Below, piece by piece: positions 1-9,195 of a DNA stretch of 27,288 nucleotides. Source of the DNA: Chara braunii (lineage: Eukaryota > Streptophyta > Charophyceae > Charales > Characeae); assembly GCA_003427395.1 (NCBI GenBank), contig BFEA01000626.1:690435-717722 (forward strand), written 5' to 3'. A model generated the notes under the pieces. It was not told the origin of the DNA, did no database searches, and worked only from the letters and a program-made list of their open reading frames with translations. Within the stretch, counting starts at the first letter, position 1. The number at the start of each line of letters is the position of its first letter. Made by a program: the position numbers and the translations under genes.

Positions 1-324
1 AGAGAAAGTAGCTTACCAAAAATTATACAAAGCCAAGTATAACAAAAGATCCCAGAAAATGCGAGAATTGATCTAAGTAAAATAAAGTTAGCTCAGAAAA
101 TGCAAAAAATTTGAACTAACTCCTATCGCTCTAGCACGTGGCAAGCCTCTAAAGCAACTACCTGTCAAACTAAAACTCAGACTAAGTAGTAATCTCACTC
201 AGCCACATGCAAGGCGAAACCACAAAGGTAAGTACTCTCACCAGCCCAAAGCCAACCTGGTCAAACAATAGTTCGTAGTCTTTCAATGATTTATCCCTTT
301 ATACCCAACTTACATAAGGCATAA
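1..324. other. AT-rich DNA, no gene seen
   Basis: No convincing reading frame on either strand. At about 243-258 there is a weak inverted pair (ACCAG and CTGGT around a CCCAAAG-containing loop) that could be a decayed relative of the hairpin family further right. It is too degenerate to call. Confidence 0.4.
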
Positions 325-361
325 AGCTAGACCACCTAAACTTATCGGAACCTGCCTAGCT
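325..361. repeat. Hairpin repeat copy 1 (conserved loop, private arms)
   Basis: Arms AGCTAG (325-330) and CTAGCT (356-361) are perfect complements, 6 bp, around a 25-nt loop. The loop is a diverged form of the family core (CCTAAACTTATCGGAACC, with one substitution and one inserted C). This is the most diverged loop of the six copies, yet its arms still pair. Strand of action is unknown. Confidence 0.7.
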
Positions 362-599
362 CAGCCATAAAATATACACAAACACAAGGCACAACAACTT
401 TTCTCTTCTTTGGGCATGTGACTAGACCATTCTAGTCGCCCTAAACTGTTTAAGTATCCCAACTTTATATAATTATCTGCACTTAGTCTTTTGAGGTAGC
501 ATATAACTGAACCGATCATCTTCAACTCAAGATCTAGCCTGCCCCTTCTTACCACAAATTTACTTTTAATTAATACTTTCTCCAGTTTGTGATAAGCTA

Positions 600-638
600 T
601 AGTCAGACCACCCAAACTTATGGAACACTATCTGACTA
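600..638. repeat. Hairpin repeat copy 2
   Basis: Arms TAGTCAGA (600-607) and TCTGACTA (631-638) pair over 8 bp. Allowing a 2-nt bulge, pairing extends outward to about 594 and 642. The 23-nt loop contains the family core CACCCAAACTTATGGAACA. The arm sequence is unrelated to those of copies 1 and 3-6. Confidence 0.8.
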
Positions 639-712
639 GCTTGTTCATAGATAGAATGGTAGTAAGGTACAGCCAAGTTATAACCTTCTGGTTCCAGCAT
701 GTGCAAGGCGTT

Positions 713-752
713 GGACCAAGACCACCCAAACTTATGGAACATGTCTTGGTCC
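713..752. repeat. Hairpin repeat copy 3, the longest arms
   Basis: Arms GGACCAAGAC (713-722) and GTCTTGGTCC (743-752) are perfect 10-bp complements around the 20-nt loop CACCCAAACTTATGGAACAT (723-742). Beyond a 3x3 internal loop, AGGC (706-709) and GCCT (756-759) can pair as well, giving a longer hairpin. Confidence 0.85.
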
Positions 753-795
753 TCAGCCTGATTCATTTTCTCTTAAAACCAAAGCAGGAAAAGGC

Positions 796-825
796 TGAGC
801 CGCCCAAACTTATGGAACATGCTCA
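796..825. repeat. Hairpin repeat copy 4
   Basis: Arms TGAGC (796-800) and GCTCA (821-825) flank a 20-nt loop (801-820) that differs from copy 3 by a single A-to-G change. The arms share no sequence with copy 3 beyond the closing C:G pair. Confidence 0.75.
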
Positions 826-879
826 TACCCCCTCGTTCAGAAACTAAAGAAACTGAAATAAACCCAAAGTAAACAAGGC

Positions 880-915
880 GACCAAGCCACCCAAACTTAT
901 GGAACATGCTTGGTC
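880..915. repeat. Hairpin repeat copy 5
   Basis: Arms GACCAAGC (880-887) and GCTTGGTC (908-915) pair perfectly over 8 bp. The loop (888-907) is identical to that of copy 3 over all 20 nt. The arms resemble copy 3 (ACCAAG) but lack its inner A:T pair, and both sides changed together. Confidence 0.85.
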
Positions 916-983
916 CCTGAAAGTCAATCACAGTCAGCCCTCGCAAATCAAAGCAACCAGACCACCCAAAATAAACATAGCGC

Positions 984-1014
984 TGGGCCCTCCAAACTTA
1001 TGGAGACTCTCCCA
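984..1014. repeat. Hairpin repeat copy 6
   Basis: Outer arms TGGG (984-987) and CCCA (1011-1014). Inside, CTCC (990-993) pairs with GGAG (1002-1005) around AAACTTAT (994-1001). In the other copies the same place has only CC and GG around AAACTTAT, so here the inner stem is extended by changes on both sides. A truncated half copy (ACCACCCAAA) lies at 961-970. Confidence 0.65.
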
Positions 1015-1458
1015 ACCTTTGGTTGACCCGGTCAGACACATGCAATATTGCCTTCCTCCCATCCTTCCCCCAGATGCAATCCCATAAGGCAATAAAACTG
1101 AAACTGACATTACACAAACATTCATTTACTTAATCTGGTTTGTGTCCTGAAAGTCGGACTGAAAGTCAAAGTAAGGGTGCACTCAGTATATTCAGTCAAA
1201 GCACAATTAGGGATACATCTAAAAGGGTATAACTGGGTTTATAGAGGGAAAACGAGACCATTACCTCTCAGTTCCCTGCCTCCAGAACTCCTCCTGAGTT
1301 CCGGCAGAGCTCCCGCAATCGGTGGGCTAACGCCCCACAGAGTCTTGCTGCGGTCCTACAGGTTGCAATCCCGCATGCCGCCTTCCTCTCAGAACTAGTA
1401 GAATAGACTTAGACTCAGAAGGGAAGAAGGAGAAGCATTAAGACTCTCAGATACAAGG
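1015..1458. other. No gene seen
   Basis: Intergenic sequence. The short words CTGAAAGTC and ACTGAAAGTC recur around 1147-1168. No frame resembles a known protein. Confidence 0.4.
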
Positions 1459-1541
1459 ATGGCGGCCAAATCGCAGAAGCTTGGTCAGGCTAGAGGGCCC
1501 CGCAATGGCGGCCAAATCGCAGAAGCTTGGTCAGGCTAGAG
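1459..1541. repeat. 37-bp direct repeat, two copies 46 bp apart
   Basis: The stretch from ATGGCGGCC to GGCTAGAG at 1459-1495 recurs without change at 1505-1541. The two are separated by 9 bp (GGCCCCGCA). Perfect identity suggests a recent slippage or repair duplication, or a scaffold-joining artefact. Confidence 0.85.
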
Positions 1542-4500
1542 TCGAACCTTCAGCTGTTGGCTCTTTACCGAAGCAACAACGCGGTCTAACTAGCTGTTTA
1601 GCATGGTGGAATCTACGCAAATACCAGCTATGTAGCCCTCGCCCACCTTCGTTGTTTGCCCCTCACTACTTGGTACTCTGAATGTGCAGCTTACCAACTC
1701 TGTGCGGCAGCATGCGCAGCGCACCAGCCAATAGCTAGACTTGTGCTTTTGCGGCTAGCCTTGTTGCTGCGCAGGCTGGTGGGATGAGCACCTCACCGAT
1801 CAACGGACGAACCGGCAATCCCTGCGGCTGGTCTACTGCCACTCAGCCTGGCGAGTTGGGTATTACGTTGGCCAATTGGTAGGCCCTCAGCTAGCAGCCC
1901 GCCTGTAGTTTCTCCATTCAATAGGCTGCGCAGTCCTCCGGTGTGCAGAACCGGTATGGGACTTCCATTAGACTACAAGAAGATGCACAGTTCTCCGCGA
2001 GATAGGTACGCTCTCACTGCCTGCTCCTACCTTTGCATGCTGCTCAGGGAAGCTCCCAAAAGGTGAGCAAATACTTCCTCCAAAGTTGACCGGGTATACC
2101 GACTTACCCACGCGACTCATCACTACGGGCGCAACTACGAGACTGACTCTCCGACTAAAGGAAAGCCAGGTACGTTCTCTCTCCCCTTCAAATCACTTTC
2201 CTTCACTTCTCGTCGTGGCTCTTTCAACCATATCCTCACTCTCCCTCTCTCTCTGACAACACACTTCCTTACCTTGCACCTGCACTCCTTGATCGTACGA
2301 ACTTGGCCCCGCACATCGGCCAGTTCAGGGCGCAGCTTACACTGCAGCTCGCAGTCCGGTTCAGCCCGCATCGCCGGTTCCGCCGTGTTCCGCGAAGCTA
2401 GCGGAAGACTACTTTCATCGATAGGATGAGCAACACAGCGAGCAACAGGTAAGTCTCCACCCTCGCTCCCCGCCTGCCGCAACTCCCGTAGCAGCGACGA
2501 ACAAGACCAAATGGATCTTTCACTTAGAAGGCGGGTAGATACATTAGTTTTCCTGTTTCTGTATTCGCCTTCTTTCCACGCTCTCCATAGCTCCGCATGG
2601 ACCATTTCTTTGCTAACTTATAATCCACTAGTCTAACATCCCACTCTCTTTCTTCTCCACTCCTCCATAGCTCCACACACCCATTTTTCACTTTTGCTTT
2701 CTTCTCACTAAGTCTCTCCCTAATCTAACAGCATATTCGGGGTCACTCGCCCCGAAAATCCTGATTTGGTACTTTCCCCCTGATTCTATCAAGAATTGGG
2801 CGACGTAGGCGTCTTCTCTCCACCATGCCCATCGTCTCCACCGTGTCGTCGCCGCCGTCCTTTTTACCTCCGGCCCCGACACTCTCCGCCTCCGGCCTGC
2901 GCAGCCCGGTCACCAACTGTAGCTATCCTGTAAACACTTCTGAAAGGGACCGAGCTACCTGGCGGCCCAATACGCCTTTCACCGCTATACCCAGATCCGA
3001 CAAGCGGTCAACTCTTCGGTATAGCTGCCAGTCGATCGACCAACCCCCCTCTTCCACATGTACGTGGTGCAGTTTCCCGCCTGGGTTCACTCACCCTGTC
3101 ATTGCCTCCACTCTTCTTCGTACAGTCCTCCGCCTGCCCGTTCGTCGCAGCGCACGGTCCTACAACCGCGTGAGCTCGACAGCCTTAGCCAAGGCTGAGG
3201 GAGACCTCGAAGGAAGCCAGCTACTGGGCTGTTTGCTCAGTCTTTTGCCCCTAGAGTCTAAATCCGACGAAAGCTTCGCACGGCAGAGTCACTGCTGGCC
3301 TGCCGGCCCCACTCCGCTCCGCGTGACTCCGCTATAGTGTCCCGGGCCTTTCTTGCTCTATGCCATTTGCCTCTTTTTGGGACCCCAACAGGCAGTCCAC
3401 ACACCCAGAGCGACCACGGAGCCTAGGGCACGGGCCCGCCACTAAACCCTTAGCATGAGCCTAGGTGGGGCGGTCCTGGTGCAGATCTTGGTGGTACGGG
3501 TTCCGTGGGATCTGTCACTGCAGCCAGCATCGCTGCGGGCCTCCCTACAGTGCCCTAGGCCGCCCGTGCCTAGGAGTTGTCCCGCCTGTCGGGCCCCAGT
3601 GGGCCTGCTCACACTCAAACCTCCCACAGCACATGATGGGCGGCAACCAATGCGCTCGTCAAAAACCTTTGCCACTCGGACTTCGTCCGGCTTCGTGGGC
3701 CAAATCTTCTGCTGGCTTGCATGCACATCTAACTCCTCGCTCCGTGTTTCAGGACGGCCAAGGTCGAAAAATTTTGTCGGCATCACGAACACGTAAGAAC
3801 CCGTAGGTCAAACATAGGAGGTGCGTGCTCAAAGCCCTCGACCGTCGAGACGACCTCCAAATCCGACGCCACGCCCGAGTCAAGAAGCATCGGAGAAAAA
3901 TAATAATACGACAGTAAATAAAAATATTTAGAAACTTTTAAACGTCAGAATAGGACGCATGAGAAAAAAGAAAATGCTAGCACCGCTCTGACGCTGCTGA
4001 TAGCAAAACCAAGGGGGATAGCCCCGTCGGGCCCTCAACCCCTCGGTCCCTTCACGCTACTCTGATATCCCCACGTTGCTGCCGCTCGACCTCGATCCCT
4101 GAATCTCCCTGATGAAAGTCCGACGTTGTAACCGCTAGTGCTAGACCTGAGTCTTGGTCCAACTCTGACGGACACCTGAAATAACTCAATACTGCGCGAC
4201 ACGCAGACCTACCAAAACGATCTCAAAATTAAATTGTTGTCTATGCCGTTCTCCACACGTACGCACAAGTCACAAGCAAAAAGCACCAATCAAGGGGCAT
4301 AATCCTTTTAATCCTAATTTGATCAGAAACAAAAATTTTGGCCGGCAGCTACGCCGACTTTCCCAATTATCAATCAAAAATAAAGATCACGCGCGCCTCA
4401 AGTCTACGCGCCCACACACTCTCTACTCTCGTAAACCATTCAGTCAACGTAAACCACAGACTCCGCCACGCCTCGCGTGGTATATTAAACTTTAAATCAA

Positions 4501-4617
4501 CTTATTTTCTGTCATTTGCAAAAAACAGGGCGGATACCCTTGTAAGGGTATTCGCACCGACAGCGAGGGAGGGGAAGTCATGAGGGCGCCCCCCGAAACG
4601 AAACTCAGTTTCATGCC
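1542..4617. other. Long stretch without a recognisable gene
   Basis: The sequence is GC-richer than the left end and partly C/T-rich (2560-2900). Open frames exist on both strands (for example 2135-2605 minus, 2825-3337 plus, 3442-3796 on both), but none shows a known domain. The overlapping open frames at 3442-3796 run on opposite strands, as expected for GC-rich non-coding DNA. CACCAGCC (1722-1729) and GGCTGGTG (1774-1781) form an 8-bp inverted pair. Element A should have had gag and a 5' LTR in this direction, but I could not identify either. Confidence 0.4.
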
Positions 4618-5736
4618 TTGCCTGTAGGGAAACTGAAAGTGCAAATCGGGATCCATCACACCGATGCACTAGTTGAGGGAGGAGCAAAAATCATGCTTAT
4701 TAGGAAAGATTTTGCAAAGATCACAGTATGCGTCATCAACAGGGAGATAATTGGAAGTATCCGGGGATCCGACGGGGAAATTCCGTTCCTAGGATATGTC
4801 ACCAAGTGTGCAGTTAAGGCTCGAGTCAGAGAGTCTATTTGGTCATTTCAAAAGATGACCGTCATGAACGAAATGGATCATGACATAATCATTGGGACAC
4901 CTTGGTGCGCAAGTGTGAAAATGATAGGAATGCATCTGCATGACGGGGCATAGATGGTAGATATAGAGGACCTAGTGACAGGACGTGGTGAGCTGCTTTG
5001 CGTCATTGGAACAGGAAGCGATCCTCCCAAGGGGAAGTGGGCGGCATGGTTACCAACCGTCGAGAAAAGCACCCGAAAGGGGGCTTTCGCACAGATGGAA
5101 GGAATAAGGGAAAGCCTAGAGATCATGATTGAGAAAGCCTTTAACAAGAAGGAGTGGGTCAAGATGGGGTTACCGCAGCAGAAGAGCAGACAAGAGGACG
5201 ACACCTTGGACGTTATGGTAGTGGAAAGATAACTGAAAGTTGAGTTAGGAGCCAATTTACCCAGACCGAAGAAGGGGTGGGTTGAGGAGTTGGAGGTGGC
5301 TCTCGAGATCACAGACTTGTTACAACTTATTAAGGCTATTAGATATCACAAGGTAGGGCTATTTCCTGAATGGGAAGCTGGTCAATATCCAGCCACGAGT
5401 TGCCGAGACACCAAAGGCAGTTCCCACCGTTCATTTTCTAGAAGAAAGATCTCGAAAGGAAGTGTTCGCAAGTATAAGCCAGTAGGAAAGAAGGCTAAGC
5501 CAGTCTCGATCTTGCTGGTGACAACTAAGGAAGAGGCTATGGATAAAGAGGAAAAAGTCCTTTGGGTGACCAAAGAAAGGCGGGCGACTGAAGGGCACCG
5601 TATACTGGATGAGGCAACAGATACCATTACGATAGGAGTAGAAGGGTTCCTGACACAGCAGGAGACGCGTTTGATTAAGGAAACCTGTTAAGAGTTTCAT
5701 CTAGCTTTTGCTTTCAACGATCATCAAAAGGGGTGG
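4618..5736 (+). pseudogene. pol: Element A pol: protease-like domain and linker (decayed)
   Basis: N-terminal part of a Ty3-like polyprotein in one frame. At 4618-4953 the residues ALVEGGAKIML followed about 75 residues later by HDIIIGTPW fit the two landmarks of a retroviral-type aspartic protease: the active-site loop and the hydrophobic-Gly segment near the C-terminus. The catalytic Asp-Ser/Thr-Gly is replaced by Glu-Gly-Gly, so it would be inactive. The same frame continues to the RT but is interrupted by TAG at 4951, TAA at 5230 and TAA at 5689. Around 5390-5510 the coherent reading moves to another frame (through VAETPKAVPTVHF) and back, so indels are present. The charged linker before the RT is unassigned. 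No upstream gag or LTR was found. Confidence 0.65.
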
Positions 5737-6303
5737 TTGGATGCAAAGTTAATACATGAGGAGCGTTGGAATGTCAAAGGACCGACATACGCTTTCGGAA
5801 TAGCAGGCGAGGTAACAAATCTGCTCAGGGCAAAAATGGACTCCTTTGTCGCAGAGGCTACGGCTTCTCCGTACATAAACAAGTGGTTTGTCATCCGAAA
5901 GCCGAACAAAACACTCATATGTATTCAGGATTTACAGAAAGTGAATGTTGTAACCATTCGGGACGCGGGGTCACTACCCCAGGCGGACCAACTGGTGGAA
6001 TCTCATGCACGTCGAAGCATTTATTCTCCAGTAGATCTTTACTACGGATATGATCAACTTCTCCTGGATGCACATGATAGGCCCTATACAACCATGCACA
6101 CTACCGTAGGCCAATTGCAGATGCAGGTAACTCCGATGGGTTTCACAAACGCAGTGTTCGAGGCACAAAGAAGGATGCTTGCGGTTGCCGAAGACATGTT
6201 TCCGGCAAAGTGCGATCCCTACATTGACGACAATCCGATTAAGGGTGCTCGGGAGAAAGACGAAACCTAGGTTCAATCCGGAATCCGAAAATTTGTGTGG
6301 GAC
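5737..6303 (+). pseudogene. pol: Element A pol: divergent Ty3-like reverse transcriptase
   Basis: RT fingers and palm of an LTR element. In order: NKWFVIRKPNKTL (finger beta strand), CIQDLQKVN (equivalent of the usual IDYRxLN), YSPVDLYYGYDQL (first catalytic Asp block), VTPMGFTNAVFEAQRRM (equivalent of MPFGLxNAPxTFQ), and CDPYIDDNPIKG with both catalytic aspartates present. The YIDD-NPIKG box and the QDLQ block differ clearly from the YLDDILVFS of ordinary plant gypsy elements. They recall a Ty3-like group I remember from basidiomycete fungi; that is recollection, not a search. The frame ends at TAG 6268. Just after KFVWDQ the sequence jumps to the RNase H tail, so the thumb and most of RNase H are deleted. 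Confidence 0.8.
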
Positions 6304-6304
6304 C

Positions 6305-7033
6305 AAACCTATAGATCCTATCGTGGGTAGATGGGTAGGATTCATCTAGCAGTTCGATCACAAAATCGAATGGATTGCTAGGCTTAGGAATAAGGCCAAT
6401 GGGCTAAGTCAAATCTGCATCACACCTGAGGGGGTGAAGGATACGAAACCCATCGACGCTTTCCTTGGCTACGAGGGAGGGACACTGGGAGCAGGCAATG
6501 AAATGATGAGCAAAACATGTGCGTCGGGGGAGTTGTTGATCCAGGCTTTGGAGAAGGAGCAACCGGTCGTAGTCGCAAAACACGGAGAGGGGCCGACCAC
6601 AAGGCAAGGGCGTAAGGAGGAGGACTTGTGCGGAGCAACAGTGGGTCCAAGGGCGGAACTGATGGCAATGGCAGTCGAGGGAGGCCGAGAAGCCGTAATG
6701 AGCTTAGTGGAGTCATGGGAGCAAAAGGAGCCGTAGTACCTCGTGAACCAAGCACAAGACGGGCAGGGGGGGTATCGAGAGGAAAAATAATTCTTCTACA
6801 AACAAATGTACGGCGGTATTTTTAAAGAAATTGGGTTGTTGCTAGTAGGAAACAAGCAAGCTATGGATGTCAGCCTAAGAGCGAGGGAGGAAAGTGGCAA
6901 GTATGACCTGAAAAGTGAGCACTTGTTCAAGATAGAGGAAGACACTATGCCACGAAAGGTTGTGTGCGCGAGGACTACACAACTGGACATAATCCAATCA
7001 ATGCATGATGGCTTGGGGACGGGGGTCATGGTT
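6305..7033 (+). pseudogene. pol: Element A pol: RNase H tail, connector and integrase zinc region
   Basis: In the second plus frame, residues DPIVGRWVGFI, a TAG, then QFDHKIEWIARLRNKANGLS look like the end of RNase H (equivalent of the usual NKADALSR). A connector follows and then the start of integrase (TTQLDIIQSMHDGLGTG), whose His begins the zinc-binding H-H-C-C motif. Further stops lie at 6734 and in the stretch before about 6806. The frame is lost near 7033, just where HFGF would be expected, so the second zinc His is gone (VMVSQKGC). The TGG-to-TAG kind of stop before QFDH is a guess from context. Confidence 0.6.
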
Positions 7034-7044
7034 TCTCAAAAGGG

Positions 7045-7593
7045 ATGCTAGCGAAGATGGCACCACTCTACTTCCGGCCAGGAATGGAGAGTATGGTGGC
7101 CACATACTGTGAGACCCGTCTAATCTATCAAGAACGGAGTTCGGCTCGTGTATTCGAACCTCTGAGGCCCACGCAGGTACTAGGACCAGGACACGTAGTC
7201 CACCTCGACCTCGCGGTTATGCCTGTGTCAACAGAAGGGTATAGGTATATCCTCGACGCTAGGGATAACCTGAGTGGATTTGTGGAGGCAGTGGCCCTCA
7301 ATGAAAAGACCGGAAGAGGGATGGCAGATTGGATTGAGGATTTCTACTTAAGACATTCGTTCATCAGGAGGTTTATAGCAGATAATGAGACTGAATTTCT
7401 AAACCATGACGTCCTCGGCATGTTCAATAGGCTTCACGTACCCATTAACCTTATTGAGCAGTATCACCCGGAGGCCAATGCAACTGTAGAGAGAGGGCAC
7501 CGGACCTTGAAGAACACAATTGCAAGTTGGCAGCAGATGGCCTTGGAAGTTAACCCAAGTATCTTAAGCATGCCGTCTTCTCAGAGAACGTGA
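7045..7593 (+). pseudogene. pol: Element A integrase catalytic core
   Basis: Integrase core that would join element cDNA to host DNA. All three acidic residues are visible: Asp in HVVHLDLAVMP, Asp in FIADNETEF and Glu in NATVERGHRTLK. Exactly 35 residues separate the second Asp from the Glu (DD35E). The cysteine half of the zinc-binding domain is damaged (CETRLIYQE; a C-x2-C would be expected there). The TEGYRYILDARDNLSGF segment is typical of the same divergent lineage as the RT. The frame ends at TGA after a frameshift near 7568. The rest of the integrase continues in the third frame. Confidence 0.8.
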
Positions 7594-8069
7594 CCCCAAA
7601 AAAGACCACGAGATGTATCCCGATGGAACTCTAGTACGAAAGGGAGATTGATTTTCCGGTTGAAGCCTTGGTACCAACTTGGAACAGATTGGAAGATGAT
7701 CCACACTTGACAACAAAACAGTTGATCGAGGCTCGGTGCCAACAAAACCTTAGCACCGAAGAGGCGATGGAAGAAATCATTAACCGAGTTCTTGATAGCA
7801 GAGTGGCTGACAAAGCGAGGTGGGATCAGATAATGAATATAAAAAAAGAGCCACTTCAAGTGGGGGAAATGGTACTGGTTAGGAATTCAACACTCGAGAG
7901 CACATGGTCGGGGCAAGTGGGACGAAGGTTCAAGGGTCCCTACCGAGTGGCTAAGCGGGTTGAAGTGAACACTTTTGAGTTGGAAGATCTAGATGGGGTT
8001 GGCTTGAAAGGGCCATTTTTGGGACAACGACTGGCCAGGTTTGTAAGTCGAAACCTAATGGAACAATAG
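7569..8069 (+). pseudogene. pol: Element A integrase C-terminal domain
   Basis: Continues the integrase in another frame (HAVFSENVTPKKTTRC), interrupted by a TAG before YEREIDFPVEALVPTW and then open from about 7641 to the natural-looking end at 8069. It carries the GPY/F-type module common in Ty3-like integrases: LQVGEMVLVRNSTLES, then GRRFKGPYRVAKRVEVNTFEL. No chromodomain follows, unlike element B. This part is the best preserved segment of element A. Confidence 0.75.
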
Positions 8070-8489
8070 TTGCAAGAGGCCCAAGACAAGGAAACTAGGG
8101 AGCCAATAAGCTGAATACTGGCAGAGACCTTATCTATATTGGGCCCTGTTTTATCTTATGATGACTGCAACTGTGTTTTGGGAGGGGGGACTACATGGGC
8201 TGTATGGAAAAAGGGTGGTGGTGTTTAGGACGATGTACTATAGTTTTTGTGGGGAATTGCGAACTCGGCATTACTATAAAACGTATGTCGCGATACGATG
8301 TATCATAGGATGTTGTGTGTAACTCGGCAAGTGTATACTAATGAGAGAGTTGGGTGCCATAGAGAGTTATGCGCGAGGGAGAAGGGTTTACTTTTGTTGT
8401 TTTGGCTGGTTTTCAGCGCATGTTTTGGTTATTTTCTGTGATTACACGAATAAGGTACCTTGGTCCAAAAGGAGAGAAAGAGGACTAGG
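8070..8489 (+). other. Post-pol spacer with a polypurine run
   Basis: No gene seen. TTTTGGGAGGGGGGACT near 8175-8191 looks like a polypurine tract (the plus-strand primer site of LTR elements). A second similar tract, ATTGGGGGAGGGGGACTG, lies near 9457-9473 beyond the acidic ORF. I could not show an LTR after either one. Confidence 0.4.
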
Positions 8490-9195
8490 ATGGAATTCCG
8501 CAACGAGAATGACGATGACTGGACCAACATAATGAGTAGAAAGGAAGAATAGAGGCCAGATACTACTTCGAAGAAGCAAAAGAAGAGGCTGTTTATAGGC
8601 CCCAAAGCCACGCTTACGTATGATCAAAGAGGAAGAAAAGTTGCTTGTAGGAGGCGCTCGCCCCTCAAGGAAGGCAAAAAGAGAGATATCTGGTCTGGGG
8701 ATGAGAGCGAAGGAAAAGGAATGAGTTCGGAGGAGGGGAATGAAATGTGTGAGGAGGAGGGGCATAGTCCCTCTAGCAAAGATGAGGGACGATATGAGAA
8801 GGATGACGAGCAGTATGAGGTGGACTCTGGTGAACCTTTTCATAAAGAGGCAGAAAATTGTAAGAGGGGATATAGTCCTATCCAAGAAGAAGAACAGTGG
8901 GTGGGCAAAGAACCTCGCCAAGTTATTCACATCAGCAGTGAGGAAGAGGTGGAGGAGATAACAAAACCCGAAGGGAAAATCCTTGAAATGAGAGGAGGAA
9001 TTTGGACACACATGTAGTGAGTGGTTTAACCAATTGTCCAGCATAATACAGCATGACTGGATCGTTCAGGCCAGGAGAAAGTTGAGGACGGGAGAGCCGG
9101 TTACGCCATTAACCTTTTTCGATGAGGAAACACGACAGGGGCTTGTGAGAAAGAAGAGGGGGATCCAAACCTATGGCCTAGGTTGTGATGCATAG
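8490..9195 (+). pseudogene. Acidic ORF downstream of element A integrase
   Basis: I do not recognise this protein. An ATG at 8490 opens a frame interrupted once, by TAG at 8550, and running to 9017. Shifting by one base at about 9013 keeps it open to TAG 9193, giving roughly 230 residues with one stop and one frameshift. The first part is basic (TSKKQKKRLFIGPKATL, KVACRRRSPLKEGKKRD). The middle is very rich in Glu, Asp and Ser with repeated Ser-Pro and EEE runs. The C-terminal part (CSEWFNQLSSIIQHDWIVQA, then FFDEETRQGLVRKKRG) looks folded. It lies on the same strand as element A and is followed by a polypurine run, so it may be an extra ORF in the env position, or the gag start of another element. 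No membrane segment is seen. Confidence 0.45.

Noticed and set aside
420-437. Perfect 7-bp hairpin GACTAGA/TCTAGTC with loop CCAT
   Set aside because: Lacks the family loop; a single short hairpin in AT-rich DNA is not enough to call.
566-766. Minus-strand ORF repeating the peptide FHKFGW
   Set aside because: The peptide is the translation of the hairpin loop. Conservation is at nucleotide level with pairing arms, and frames differ between copies.
325-1014. CRISPR-like array from the repeated 20-mer
   Set aside because: Spacing is irregular, the palindromic part lies outside the repeat and differs each time, and the setting is a plant-type retrotransposon landscape.
2446-2456. Splice-donor-like CAGGTAAGT (also near 11511 and 23996)
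   Set aside because: Isolated donor words without a coding exon or acceptor; expected by chance in this length.
2135-3337. ORFs of 156 aa (minus) and 170 aa (plus)
   Set aside because: No recognisable domain, odd composition and no supporting context.
3442-3806. Overlapping ORFs on both strands
   Set aside because: Simultaneous open frames on opposite strands in GC-rich DNA; none resembles a known protein.
4338-4583. 81-aa plus-strand ORF
   Set aside because: No homology recognised and not in the gag position with any gag motif.
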